NCBI GenBank assembly: GCA_034211175.1
Contig: JAXHUH010000164.1
Location: 1 to 38,052, forward strand
Length of the DNA stretch: 38,052 bases
Source: JAXHUH01 sp034211175
GTDB taxonomy: Bacteria; Actinomycetota; Acidimicrobiia; Acidimicrobiales; CAIXPF01
Direction: 5' to 3'
Numbering within the stretch: the stretch's first letter is position 1; each line of letters starts with the position of its first letter. Position numbers and translations under genes: made by a program. Below are positions 23,200-34,170 of this stretch, one piece after another. The notes under the pieces were generated by a model. It saw only the letters and a program-made list of their open reading frames with translations, searched no databases and was not told the origin of the DNA.

Positions 23200-24405
23200 G
23201 TGCGCACGCGTCCCCTGCCCTGGCGCCACTGGATCGGCCGGTTCGCCTTCGTCGGACTCCTGGCGACGGCGACCGACCTCGTCGTGCTGCTCGCTCTGTG
23301 GGGCAACGCCGGCTGGTCGTTGCTCGTCGCCGACGCCGCGTCGGTGGCCGCGGCGGCCGCCGTGTCGTGGACGCTGAACCGGACGATCACGTTCCGCTCG
23401 GACCCCTACGTCCGGTGGGTCCACGAGCCGCTCTGGTTCCTCGCCACCGTGGTCTTCGCCGGCGCGGTCGACGTCCTCGTGCTCGCCGCCGGCGCGGTGA
23501 CGTTCGCGCCGTCGAGCGATCTCGGTGTGCTGGCCATCAAGGTCCCGGCGGTCGCGGCCGCCGCGTTCATCCGGGTCACGCTCTACCGCTGGGTGCTGTG
23601 GCGGTCGGTCCGGGCCACGCAGGACGTGCGGGTCGACCGGGGCGTGGCACCGGGCGACGTCCGCCTCAGCGTCGTGATCCCGGCCTACCAGGAGGAGGGC
23701 CGCATCGGCCCGACGGTCGAACGGGTCCGCAGCGAGCTCGCGGAGATCGACGCCGACGGCGGGCTGGAGATCGTCGTGGTCGACGACGGCTCGACCGACG
23801 GCACCGCCGCGGAGGCCGAGCGCGCCGGGGCCGACCGGGTCGTCCGCCAGGCCAACGGCGGCAAGGGCGCCGCGGTCCGGGCGGGGATGGTCGTGGCTCG
23901 GGGTCGCACCGTGGGCTTCACCGACGCCGATCTGGCCTACGCCCCGTCCCAGCTGGCCCGGCTGATGACCGACGTCGAGGACGGGTGGGACGTCGTCGTC
24001 GGCAGCCGGCGCCACACCGACACGACGACGCTGGTCGCGGCCCGCCGCCTCCGCGAGGTCGGCGGCCGGGTGATCAACCTGCTCACCTTCGCCGTGCTGC
24101 TGGGCCAGTACCGCGACACGCAGTGCGGTCTGAAGGCGATGCGCTCCGACATCGCCCGCGTGCTGTTCTCCCACACCCAGGTCGACGGGTTCGCGTTCGA
24201 CATCGAGCTGTTCCACCTCATCGAGCGGTACCGGCTGTCGCTGCTCGAGGTGCCGGTGAAGGTGGAGAACAGCACCCGCTCGACGGTCCACGTCGTGCGC
24301 GACGCCGTGCGCCTGGTGCGCGACCTCTACCGCATCCGCTGGTGGTCGAAGCAGGGCGTGTACCGGGTCTCCGAGGACGAGTGGCAGGAGCTCGCCCGCC
24401 GCTGA
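23200..24405 (+). CDS. GtrA-GT2 fusion, polyprenyl-phosphate glycosyltransferase type
   Basis: 401 aa. Residues about 10-135 are a GtrA-like domain with four hydrophobic helices (RFAFVGLLATATDLVVLLAL, then SWTLNRTITFRS, a GtrA hallmark). Residues 148-385 are a GT2 domain of the dolichyl-phosphate glucosyl/mannosyltransferase type: VVIPAYQEEGRI, VVVDDGSTDGTA, NGGKGAAVRAGM, FTDADLAY with the metal-binding DAD, GSRRHTD and DTQCGLKAM. It would load a sugar onto polyprenyl phosphate, with GtrA possibly moving it across the membrane. GTG 23200 begins 6 bases after the GT-C-like gene, so the two form an operon. In many proteins the two domains are separate genes. Confidence 0.9.
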   Translation: MRTRPLPWRHWIGRFAFVGLLATATDLVVLLALWGNAGWSLLVADAASVAAAAAVSWTLNRTITFRSDPYVRWVHEPLWFLATVVFAGAVDVLVLAAGAVTFAPSSDLGVLAIKVPAVAAAAFIRVTLYRWVLWRSVRATQDVRVDRGVAPGDVRLSVVIPAYQEEGRIGPTVERVRSELAEIDADGGLEIVVVDDGSTDGTAAEAERAGADRVVRQANGGKGAAVRAGMVVARGRTVGFTDADLAYAPSQLARLMTDVEDGWDVVVGSRRHTDTTTLVAARRLREVGGRVINLLTFAVLLGQYRDTQCGLKAMRSDIARVLFSHTQVDGFAFDIELFHLIERYRLSLLEVPVKVENSTRSTVHVVRDAVRLVRDLYRIRWWSKQGVYRVSEDEWQELARR

Positions 24406-24464
24406 GCACCACCCGTCGCGACGCGGATCGGGCGGGGGTCGGCGCGGTCGGGCGCGATCATGGA

Positions 24465-24470
24465 TAACGT
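24465..24470 (+). promoter_or_regulatory. -10 hexamer TAACGT for the Trm112-like gene
   Basis: TAACGT ends 9 nt before ATG 24480; no Shine-Dalgarno is seen. Confidence 0.45.
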
Positions 24471-24479
24471 CGGACGGCG

Positions 24480-24743
24480 ATGAGCACTCACCCGCCGGAA
24501 GACACCGCTGCGCTCGATCCCGCGCTGCTCGAGATCCTGGTCTGTCCCGAGGACAAGGGTCCGCTGCTCTACTTCGCGGACGAGCAGACGCTCTACAACG
24601 AGCGTCTGCACCGGCGCTACGCGGTGGTGGACGGCATCCCGAACATGCTCATCGACGAGGCCGAGTCCGTCGACGACGCCACCCACCAGCGGTTGGTGGC
24701 CCGCGCCGAGGCCGAGTCCGTGCTGCGCACGGGCCAGGCCTGA
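24480..24743 (+). CDS. Trm112/UPF0434-like small protein
   Basis: An 87-aa protein with the family core LLEILVCPEDKGPLLYF, then LYNERLHRRYAVVDGIPNMLIDEA. Only one Cys remains of the zinc-binding set of classical Trm112, as in many UPF0434 proteins. Eukaryotic and archaeal Trm112 activate methyltransferases; the bacterial role is not settled. In actinobacteria this gene often lies next to ahcY, as here, so a link to methylation is attractive, since ahcY removes the methyltransferase by-product (inference). Confidence 0.85.
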   Translation: MSTHPPEDTAALDPALLEILVCPEDKGPLLYFADEQTLYNERLHRRYAVVDGIPNMLIDEAESVDDATHQRLVARAEAESVLRTGQA

Positions 24744-24763
24744 GACCACGCAGGCGGCCGCCG

Positions 24764-24846
24764 GCGCGGGAGACCCCGCCCGAGCGGCTGTGGGAGCGGG
24801 AGACACAGCCCGAGCGGCTGCGGGAGCGGACAACACCGCTCGTACC
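24764..24846 (+). repeat. 30-bp imperfect tandem repeat before ahcY
   Basis: GCGGG(A) recurs at 24766, 24796 and 24826, and CCCGAGCGGCTG recurs 30 bases apart, giving two good copies and a diverged third. The third can fold: GAGCGG 24824-24829 with CCGCTC 24836-24841. It lies in the 304-base gap between the Trm112-like gene and ahcY; the rest of that gap holds the ahcY promoter and leader. Confidence 0.7.
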
Positions 24847-24932
24847 GCCTTCGGATCGCTGGCGCGCGCCTTCGCGCTCACCAGAACGGTGACTCGCGTG
24901 CCGCCACCGGCGCCGACCGTGACGTCGGCCTC

Positions 24933-24938
24933 TACACT
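24933..24938 (+). promoter_or_regulatory. -10 hexamer TACACT for ahcY
   Basis: TACACT predicts transcription from about 24945, unlike the leaderless genes around it, giving a leader of about 100 nt. Confidence 0.5.
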
Positions 24939-24942
24939 GCGA

Positions 24943-25047
24943 ACGGGCTGAGCAGAGAGGTGTCAGCAGACCCCAGCCCGTCGAACCGATCCGGCACGGG
25001 TGCTCGCGCGCCCGTCGTCGGACAGGACCACCGACACCAGGAAGCCC
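24943..25047 (+). promoter_or_regulatory. Structured leader of ahcY, candidate riboswitch
   Basis: Hairpin 1: ACGGGCTG 24943-24950 with CAGCCCGT 24974-24981. Hairpin 2: CCGA 24986-24989 with TCGG 25018-25021 enclosing ACGGG 24996-25000 with CCCGT 25011-25015. Hairpin 3, exclusive with the outer part of 2: GTCGG 25017-25021 with CCGAC 25031-25035. Loop 1 carries GGTGTC (24959-24964), complementary to GACACC (25033-25038), which abuts the ribosome binding site AGGAAG. The ACGGG and CCCGT arms of hairpins 1 and 2 can also swap partners. It does not match the SAH or SAM riboswitch consensus as I know them. Confidence 0.4.
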
Positions 25048-26499
<1,452 letters not shown>

Positions 26500-26553
26500 G
26501 CCTCCCGCGGTCGGGCGCCCGACGCCCGTCCGCGGCAGCTGCAGGACGCTGAT

Positions 26554-26587
26554 CGACGGCGCGGCCCCCGCAGGGGTCGCGCCGTCG
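26554..26587 (+). terminator. Strong hairpin after ahcY
   Basis: CGACGGCGCGgCCCC 26554-26568 pairs with GGGGtCGCGCCGTCG 26573-26587 (one G-T pair) around a 4-nt loop, 54 bases after the stop. Confidence 0.75.
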
Positions 26588-26614
26588 GCGCGTCCGGAAC
26601 CGGATCGCGGCGCG

Positions 26615-26636
26615 CGGGGCCGCCGAGGTGGCCCCG
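26615..26636 (+). terminator. Second hairpin after ahcY
   Basis: CGGGGCC 26615-26621 pairs with GGCCCCG 26630-26636 around 8 nt; probably a back-up terminator. Confidence 0.5.
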
Positions 26637-26748
26637 TGTTCCGTATCGCCTTGTCTGGCCTGGTCAGGACGTGGTCGACCCGACACGAGCGACGCTGCGA
26701 CAGCGCAGGTCGTCGGTGGCTTCCAGGGTGCCCACGAAACACCAGGGC

Positions 26749-26754
26749 TAGGGT
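26749..26754 (+). promoter_or_regulatory. -10 hexamer TAGGGT for the SDR gene
   Basis: TAGGGT ends 7 nt before ATG 26762, a leaderless arrangement. No other signal is seen between 26637 and 26748. Confidence 0.5.
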
Positions 26755-26761
26755 CCGGGCC

Positions 26762-27604
26762 ATGTTGGAGCTTCGGGGGAAGACGGCGGTCGTCACGGGG
26801 GCGGCGAGCGGCATCGGTCGGGCGATGGCGATGCGCTTCGGGCGCGAGGGCATGAACGTCGTGCTGGCCGATGTCGAGGCCGGGCCGTTGGAGGAGGCGA
26901 CCGGGGCGTGCCGTGACCTCGGCGTGGAGGCGATCGGGATCGAGTGCGACGTGTCCGACGCCGGCTCGGTCGACAACCTCGCCAAGGCCGCGCTGGCCGC
27001 GTTCGACCGGGTCAACGTGGTGTGCAACAACGCCGGTGTCGCCGCCGCGAACGTCGACGCCGACGGCGTCCTCGATCTCGACACGTGGCGATGGATCATC
27101 GACGTCAACCTGTGGGGCGTCGTGCACGGCCATGCGGCGTTCCTGCCGCACCTGCTGTCCCATGGCGACGGCCACATCGTGAACACGGCGTCGATGGCGG
27201 GCCACTTCGCGTCGTTCGACGCCTACTCCGCCTCGAAGTTCGCCGTCGTCGGCCTCACCGAGGGCCTCTACCACCGTCTGGCGGCCGACGGCTCCACCGT
27301 CGGGGTCTCGTGCCTGTGCCCGGGGTGGGTCGACACCCGCATCGCCGACGCCGACCGGAACCGGCCGGGTGGCGCCCTGCCGGGCCCGGCGCTCGTCGGT
27401 GTCGACGAGGCCGCCAGCGAGCGGGTGCGTGAGCAGCTGCGTTCGGGTGAGCGCCCGGACCAGGTGGCCGACCTCGTGCTCGACGCCGTGCGCGAGCGCC
27501 GGTTCTGGGTGTTCACCGATGACGCCATGGTGCAGGGACTGGAGGACCGCCACCGGTCGATCGCCCAGCACCGCAACCCGGTGCCCCGCCCGTACCGCGG
27601 CTGA
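26762..27604 (+). CDS. Short-chain dehydrogenase/reductase
   Basis: A 280-aa classical SDR using NAD(P). Motifs: TGAASGIGRAMAMRF (cofactor binding), CDVSDAGSV, CNNAGV, NTASMAGHFASFDAYSASKFAV with the Ser-Tyr-Lys catalytic residues, and CPGWVDTRI. The stretch LLSHGDGHIVNTASMAG is typical of the large actinobacterial set annotated only as SDR oxidoreductase; the substrate is unknown. The start is set by the family N-terminus LRGKTAVVTGA and by TAGGGT 7 nt before it. It stands alone, converging on the amidase. Confidence 0.9.
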   Translation: MLELRGKTAVVTGAASGIGRAMAMRFGREGMNVVLADVEAGPLEEATGACRDLGVEAIGIECDVSDAGSVDNLAKAALAAFDRVNVVCNNAGVAAANVDADGVLDLDTWRWIIDVNLWGVVHGHAAFLPHLLSHGDGHIVNTASMAGHFASFDAYSASKFAVVGLTEGLYHRLAADGSTVGVSCLCPGWVDTRIADADRNRPGGALPGPALVGVDEAASERVREQLRSGERPDQVADLVLDAVRERRFWVFTDDAMVQGLEDRHRSIAQHRNPVPRPYRG

Positions 27605-27647
27605 GCCCCGCCCGAGCCCGATGGCGGCGGCCGCCGGGCCGGCGGTG

Positions 27648-28871
27648 TCAGTCGCCCAGCGCGTCCTGCCAGCGGCGGGCGAGCGCACACAGCATGCGGT
27701 CGGTGTCGCTCGCGCCGATCAGGCACAGCCCGACGGGGAGGCCGCCCTCGACGTGGGCGGCCGGGATCGACAACGCCGGCTGCCCGGCGAGCCCGGCGGG
27801 CGAGGTCAGGCGCAGGGTGCGGCCCCGCAGGTCGTCCTTGGGCGGGCCGGTCATCTCCGGTGACGGCGCCGCGCCGGACGCCGACGGCAGTGCGATCACC
27901 GTGCCCCCGGCGCACAGCCGTCGGAGGCGGCGGAGCACGGCCATCCGCACCGGCTCGGCCGCCGCGACCTCGGCGGCGGTGACCGCGGCACCGGCGTCGA
28001 AGCGGGCGGCGACACCCGGTCCGAGCCCGAGGCGGCGGGAGCCGACCACCTCGCCGTGGGCCAGCCACGCCTCCGCGGTCTGGATCGCCCGGAACGCGGC
28101 GAAGGCCTCGTCGGCACCGACGCCGTCGAAGAGCTCGACGGTCCCGACGCTCAGCCCGAGCGCGCCGCCGGCCCGGTGCGCGGCCTCGGCGAGCGCCTCG
28201 CCGGCCTCCCGATCGGCGAGGCCCATGGCGTCGGTGGCGATCAACAGCGTCGTGGCCGTCGCATCGCCGGTGTCGGCCACGCCGGCGGGCGGGTCGCACA
28301 GGGCGTCGATCGCGGCGCCGAGCAGCGCGGCGTCACGGGCGAACACCCCGATGGTGTCGAAGCTCGGGGCCAGCGGCACGAGGCCGTCGGCGGGCACGGC
28401 GCCCCACGTCGTGCGCAGCCCGAACAGGCCGCAGTAGGACGCGGGGATGCGGATCGAGCCGCCGGTGTCGGTCCCGAGTGCGAGGTCGACGACGCCGCCG
28501 GCGACCGCCGAGGCCGAACCGCTCGACGATCCGCCGGGCACCCGCCCGGGTGCCGCCGGGTTCTGAGGGGTGCCGTAGTGGACGTTGGTTCCCGAGAGGC
28601 TGAACGCCAGCTCGTCGGTGATCGTCTTGCCCCACAGATCGGCGCCCGCGTCGAGCAGGCGACGCACCGCCGACGCGTGGGCGTCGGCCTCGGAGGCCGC
28701 GGCGAGCACCCGGGGGTTGCCGGCACCGGTCCGCTCGCCGGCGACGTCGAACAGGTCTTTCGCCGCGAAGCGCCGGCCACCGAGCGGGCCGCCGGGTGTG
28801 CCGGCGGCGAGCAGCCGCGGGCCGACCCGGAAGGCGCCGAGCTCGTCGGTCGCATTGGTCGCCTCCGTCAC
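27648..28871 (-). CDS. Amidase-signature-family hydrolase
   Basis: A 407-aa cytoplasmic amidase. The Ser-cisSer-Lys triad is visible: Lys in FAAKDLFDVAG, and the serines in GGSSSGSASAVAGG and TDTGGSIRIPASYCGLFGLR. It is shorter than GatA and stands apart from gatB/gatC, so a catabolic or detoxifying amidase is likelier than Glu-tRNA amidotransferase. The GTG start at 28871 has GGAGGG 10 nt upstream; an in-frame ATG about 50 bases further upstream gives a less family-like N-terminus. It is divergent from an isochorismatase-family hydrolase, and both could act in one amide-degradation route (inference). Confidence 0.88.
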   Translation of the reverse strand: MTEATNATDELGAFRVGPRLLAAGTPGGPLGGRRFAAKDLFDVAGERTGAGNPRVLAAASEADAHASAVRRLLDAGADLWGKTITDELAFSLSGTNVHYGTPQNPAAPGRVPGGSSSGSASAVAGGVVDLALGTDTGGSIRIPASYCGLFGLRTTWGAVPADGLVPLAPSFDTIGVFARDAALLGAAIDALCDPPAGVADTGDATATTLLIATDAMGLADREAGEALAEAAHRAGGALGLSVGTVELFDGVGADEAFAAFRAIQTAEAWLAHGEVVGSRRLGLGPGVAARFDAGAAVTAAEVAAAEPVRMAVLRRLRRLCAGGTVIALPSASGAAPSPEMTGPPKDDLRGRTLRLTSPAGLAGQPALSIPAAHVEGGLPVGLCLIGASDTDRMLCALARRWQDALGD

Positions 28872-29040
28872 GATGGTCGGGCCCTCCTGCGGCGCGCGTT
28901 CACCGTCTGGACTGTGCCACATCGGGCGTGTGCCCCGATCCCGGGAGCGGCCCGCGCCCGGCGGGGCGGCGTGGCGTCGGCCGCGACGGGGACGGCGTCG
29001 GGTCCGACCGGGTGGCGTCCGGTCGGCGATCATCGGGCCC

Positions 29041-29796
29041 ATGGATCCCATCGGCCCGTCCTCCCGCAACACCTGGCACGCCGACGCCGACCACGTGGAC
29101 CTGCGGCGCCCGGCGAGGGCGTCGCACCCGGTCACGATCGCCGCCCTGCCACAGCGGCTGACCGTCGACCTCGCCCGCACCGCGCTGGTGGCCGTCGACA
29201 TGCAGAACGACTTCTGCGCACCCGGGGGCTGGCTCGACCACATCGGCGTCGACGTGACCCCGGCGCGGGCGCCGATCGAGCCCCTGGCCGCGCTCCTGCC
29301 GGCGCTGCGCGGCGCCGGTGTGCCGGTCGTGTGGTTGAACTGGGGGAACCGTCCCGACCGCGCCAACCTGCCGCCCAACGTGTTGCACGTCTACGACCCC
29401 GACGGCGCCGGCACCGGGATCGGCCAGCCGCTGCCGGGCGGCTCGGCCGTGCTCGAGGAGGGATCGTGGTCGGCGGCGATCGTCGACGGGCTCGACGTCG
29501 CCGCGGACGACCTCCACGTGGCCAAGTACCGCATGAGCGGGTTCTGGGACACGCCGCTCGACTCGATCCTGCGCAACCTCGACGTCACCACGTTGCTCCT
29601 GGCCGGCGTGAACGCCGATCAGTGCGTGCTGGCGACGCTCATCGACGCCGCGTGCGCCGGCTACGACTGCGTCTACCTGGAGGACTGCTGCGCCACGACG
29701 TCGCCCACGTTCTGCCTCGACGCCACCGTCTACAACGTGCGCCAGTGCTTCGGCTTCACCGCCTCCTCGGACGCCCTCGTGACCGCGATCGGCTGA
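29041..29796 (+). CDS. Isochorismatase-family cysteine hydrolase
   Basis: A 251-aa cytoplasmic hydrolase. The catalytic Asp, Lys and Cys are visible: VAVDMQNDFCAPGGW, VAKYRMSGFWDTPLD, and GVNADQCVLATLIDA. The family includes nicotinamidases, N-carbamoyl hydrolases and ureidoacrylate amidohydrolase (RutB); the DMQNDFCAPGGW and GVNADQCV blocks and the length lean towards the RutB/carbamoyl group, but rut genes are absent here. ATG 29041 follows GATCAT by 7 nt, a weak match to the leaderless pattern. The 169 bases between it and the amidase hold no gene. Confidence 0.88.
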   Translation: MDPIGPSSRNTWHADADHVDLRRPARASHPVTIAALPQRLTVDLARTALVAVDMQNDFCAPGGWLDHIGVDVTPARAPIEPLAALLPALRGAGVPVVWLNWGNRPDRANLPPNVLHVYDPDGAGTGIGQPLPGGSAVLEEGSWSAAIVDGLDVAADDLHVAKYRMSGFWDTPLDSILRNLDVTTLLLAGVNADQCVLATLIDAACAGYDCVYLEDCCATTSPTFCLDATVYNVRQCFGFTASSDALVTAIG

Positions 29797-29848
29797 GCAC
29801 CCGATCTTGCATGCACGGACTGCGAGCTGTTCCATCGTGCACGGGTGC
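29797..29848 (+). repeat. Bulged inverted repeat after the hydrolase
   Basis: GCACCCG 29797-29803 pairs with CGGGTGC 29842-29848 and TGCACG 29812-29817 with CGTGCA 29836-29841; the left arms are separated by 8 nt. It begins right after the stop, so it may terminate the hydrolase transcript. Confidence 0.4.
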
Positions 29849-29908
29849 CGGGCGCGGGGGAGGGGTGGGGCCGGGCCGGCTGTCAGTGGTGGTCGCCATG
29901 GTGGTGGG

Positions 29909-30538
29909 GTGCTGTTGCCGACGCGCTGCCCGCTCTGTCGCCGCCAGGGGCCGGCCCCGTGCCGGTCGTGCGCGGCCGACCTTCGCCCCGCCCCCGTCGC
30001 CGAGCCGCCACCCGGGCTCGACGCGTGCGCCTGCCTGCTCGACTACCACGGCGGTGGCTCGGCCGTCGTCGCCAGCCTGAAGTTCGCCGGCCAGCACGCG
30101 CTCGTGTCGTGGCTGGCGCCCCGGCTCGCGGCGCTCGTCGGCGGGCTGGACGTCGACGTCGTGACCTGGGCGCCGACCAGTGCGCCGCGCCGCCGGGCCC
30201 GCGGCTTCGACCAGGCCGAGCTGCTGGCGACCGCCGTGGGGCGCGGGCTCGGTGTGGGGGCGGTGTGCCGTCTGCGGCGGGTCGACCCCGGGGGCCAGGC
30301 CGGGCGGGCGCGCGCCGAGCGGCTCGACGCCGTCCGCTTCGCCGCCTGGGGTGTCGCCGGGGCCCGGGTGGTGGTGGTCGACGACGTCGTGACCACCGGA
30401 GCGACCATGAGCGCCGCTTCGCGCGCCCTGCGGGAGGCGGGCGCGCGTTCCGTGGTCGGCCTCGTCGCGGCCCGCACACCACCGGCGAGCGGTGGTAGGT
30501 CTACCCCGTCCGGTGTACGGCAGGTGCACGTCGGGTGA
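29909..30538 (+). CDS. ComF-family phosphoribosyltransferase
   Basis: A 209-aa protein. A four-cysteine zinc knuckle CPLCRRQGPAPCRSC starts at residue 7, and the C-terminal PRPP-binding loop is VVVVDDVVTTGATM. Between them is the ComF block VVASLKFAG and RARGFDQAELLA. ComF proteins assist DNA uptake in competent bacteria, but the family is widespread and its role here is open. The GTG at 29909 starts just before the knuckle; a longer upstream reading is Gly/Arg-rich without a ribosome binding site. hpf follows 64 bases later, a common gene order (comF-hpf-secA) in many bacteria. Confidence 0.87.
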   Translation: MLLPTRCPLCRRQGPAPCRSCAADLRPAPVAEPPPGLDACACLLDYHGGGSAVVASLKFAGQHALVSWLAPRLAALVGGLDVDVVTWAPTSAPRRRARGFDQAELLATAVGRGLGVGAVCRLRRVDPGGQAGRARAERLDAVRFAAWGVAGARVVVVDDVVTTGATMSAASRALREAGARSVVGLVAARTPPASGGRSTPSGVRQVHVG

Positions 30539-30546
30539 CCAGCCCG

Positions 30547-30552
30547 TAATCT
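30547..30552 (+). promoter_or_regulatory. -10 hexamer TAATCT for hpf
   Basis: TAATCT gives a transcript start near 30559 and a leader of about 45 nt with AGGAGGG at 30587-30593. Confidence 0.45.
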
Positions 30553-30602
30553 CGGGTGGAGCTAGCCCCTGTCCCTCGATCCGACCAGGAGGGTGTCCTT
30601 CG

Positions 30603-31199
30603 ATGGAGGTCACCGTCAGCAGCCGTCACGCCGATGTCTCCGAGGGCCTGCGGGCCACGGCGACGGAGAAGATCGGCCGGCTCGACCGGTTCCTGGACGG
30701 CCTCGACTTCGCCGAGGTCCACTTCTCGGAGGAGCACAACCCCCGGATCTCGGACAGCCACGTCTGCGAGGTCACGATCGAGGGCCACGGCCACTTCATC
30801 CGGGCCAAGGTCGCGGCGGCCGACGGGTACGCGGCGGTCGACCTCGCGGTCGAGAAGCTGGAGCACCAGCTCCACAAGCTGAAGACCCGCATCGTCGACC
30901 GGTCGCAGGCGCCGGTGCGCCAGCGGCCGCGGGGCTCGGGCCCGGTGGCGGTCCTGGAGGAGGACGACGAGTCCGAGCGCACGCTGGCCGACGAGGCCTA
31001 CATCTCGCGGCGCGGCACGCAGATCGTCAAGAAGAAGGCGTTCGACATCGCACCGATGTCGGTCGACGAGGCCGCCGATCGCATGGAGCTGCTCGGCCAC
31101 TCGTTCTTCCTGTTCACCAACGCCGACACCGAACGGGCCGCCGTGCTCTACCGGCGTGACGACGGTGCGCTCGGGCTGATCGACCAGTCGGCGAGCTGA
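30603..31199 (+). CDS. hpf: Ribosome hibernation promoting factor, long form
   Basis: A 198-aa long HPF that binds the small subunit and pairs ribosomes into inactive 100S dimers in slow growth. Residues 1-100 are the RaiA/HPF domain (VTVSSRHADVSEGLR, HVCEVTIEGHGHFIRAKV, YAAVDLAVEKLEHQLHKLK). After a charged linker the C-terminal dimerisation domain is seen: IVKKKAFDIAPMSVDEAADRMELLGHSFFLFTN and AAVLYRRDDGALGLI. ATG 30603 has AGGAGGG 9 nt upstream, a clear leadered start. secA follows after 99 bases with its own promoter. Confidence 0.95.
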   Translation: MEVTVSSRHADVSEGLRATATEKIGRLDRFLDGLDFAEVHFSEEHNPRISDSHVCEVTIEGHGHFIRAKVAAADGYAAVDLAVEKLEHQLHKLKTRIVDRSQAPVRQRPRGSGPVAVLEEDDESERTLADEAYISRRGTQIVKKKAFDIAPMSVDEAADRMELLGHSFFLFTNADTERAAVLYRRDDGALGLIDQSAS

Positions 31200-31211
31200 C
31201 CTCGCCCGTCG

Positions 31212-31250
31212 GGCCGGGCGGCGCCGGGACCGGGCGGCGGGGGCCCGGCC
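31212..31250 (+). terminator. Possible hairpin after hpf
   Basis: GGCCGGGC 31212-31219 pairs with GCCCGGCC 31243-31250 across 23 nt. In this GC-rich stretch chance pairing is likely. Confidence 0.25.
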
Positions 31251-31260
31251 GGCCGCGGCC

Positions 31261-31288
31261 AGGACAGGTGCGGGTGCGCCGGTAGAGT
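31261..31288 (+). promoter_or_regulatory. Promoter of secA (AGGACA-16-TAGAGT)
   Basis: A -35-like AGGACA (31261-31266) and a -10 TAGAGT (31283-31288) are 16 nt apart; ATG 31299 is 10 nt after the -10, so the leader is absent or 2-4 nt. Confidence 0.45.
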
Positions 31289-31298
31289 AGGCCACCGC

Positions 31299-34163
<2,865 letters not shown>

Positions 34164-34170
34164 GAGGGAC

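Noticed and set aside
20140..24291. A 1383-codon minus-strand open frame opposite the GT-C-like and GtrA-GT2 genes
   Set aside because: His/Arg/Gly-rich reverse reading without motifs; the plus-strand genes explain the region.
24943..25047. Assignment of the ahcY leader to the known SAH riboswitch class
   Set aside because: The conserved SAH core GCGCUGC and its partner segments are not present, so only an unnamed candidate is reported.
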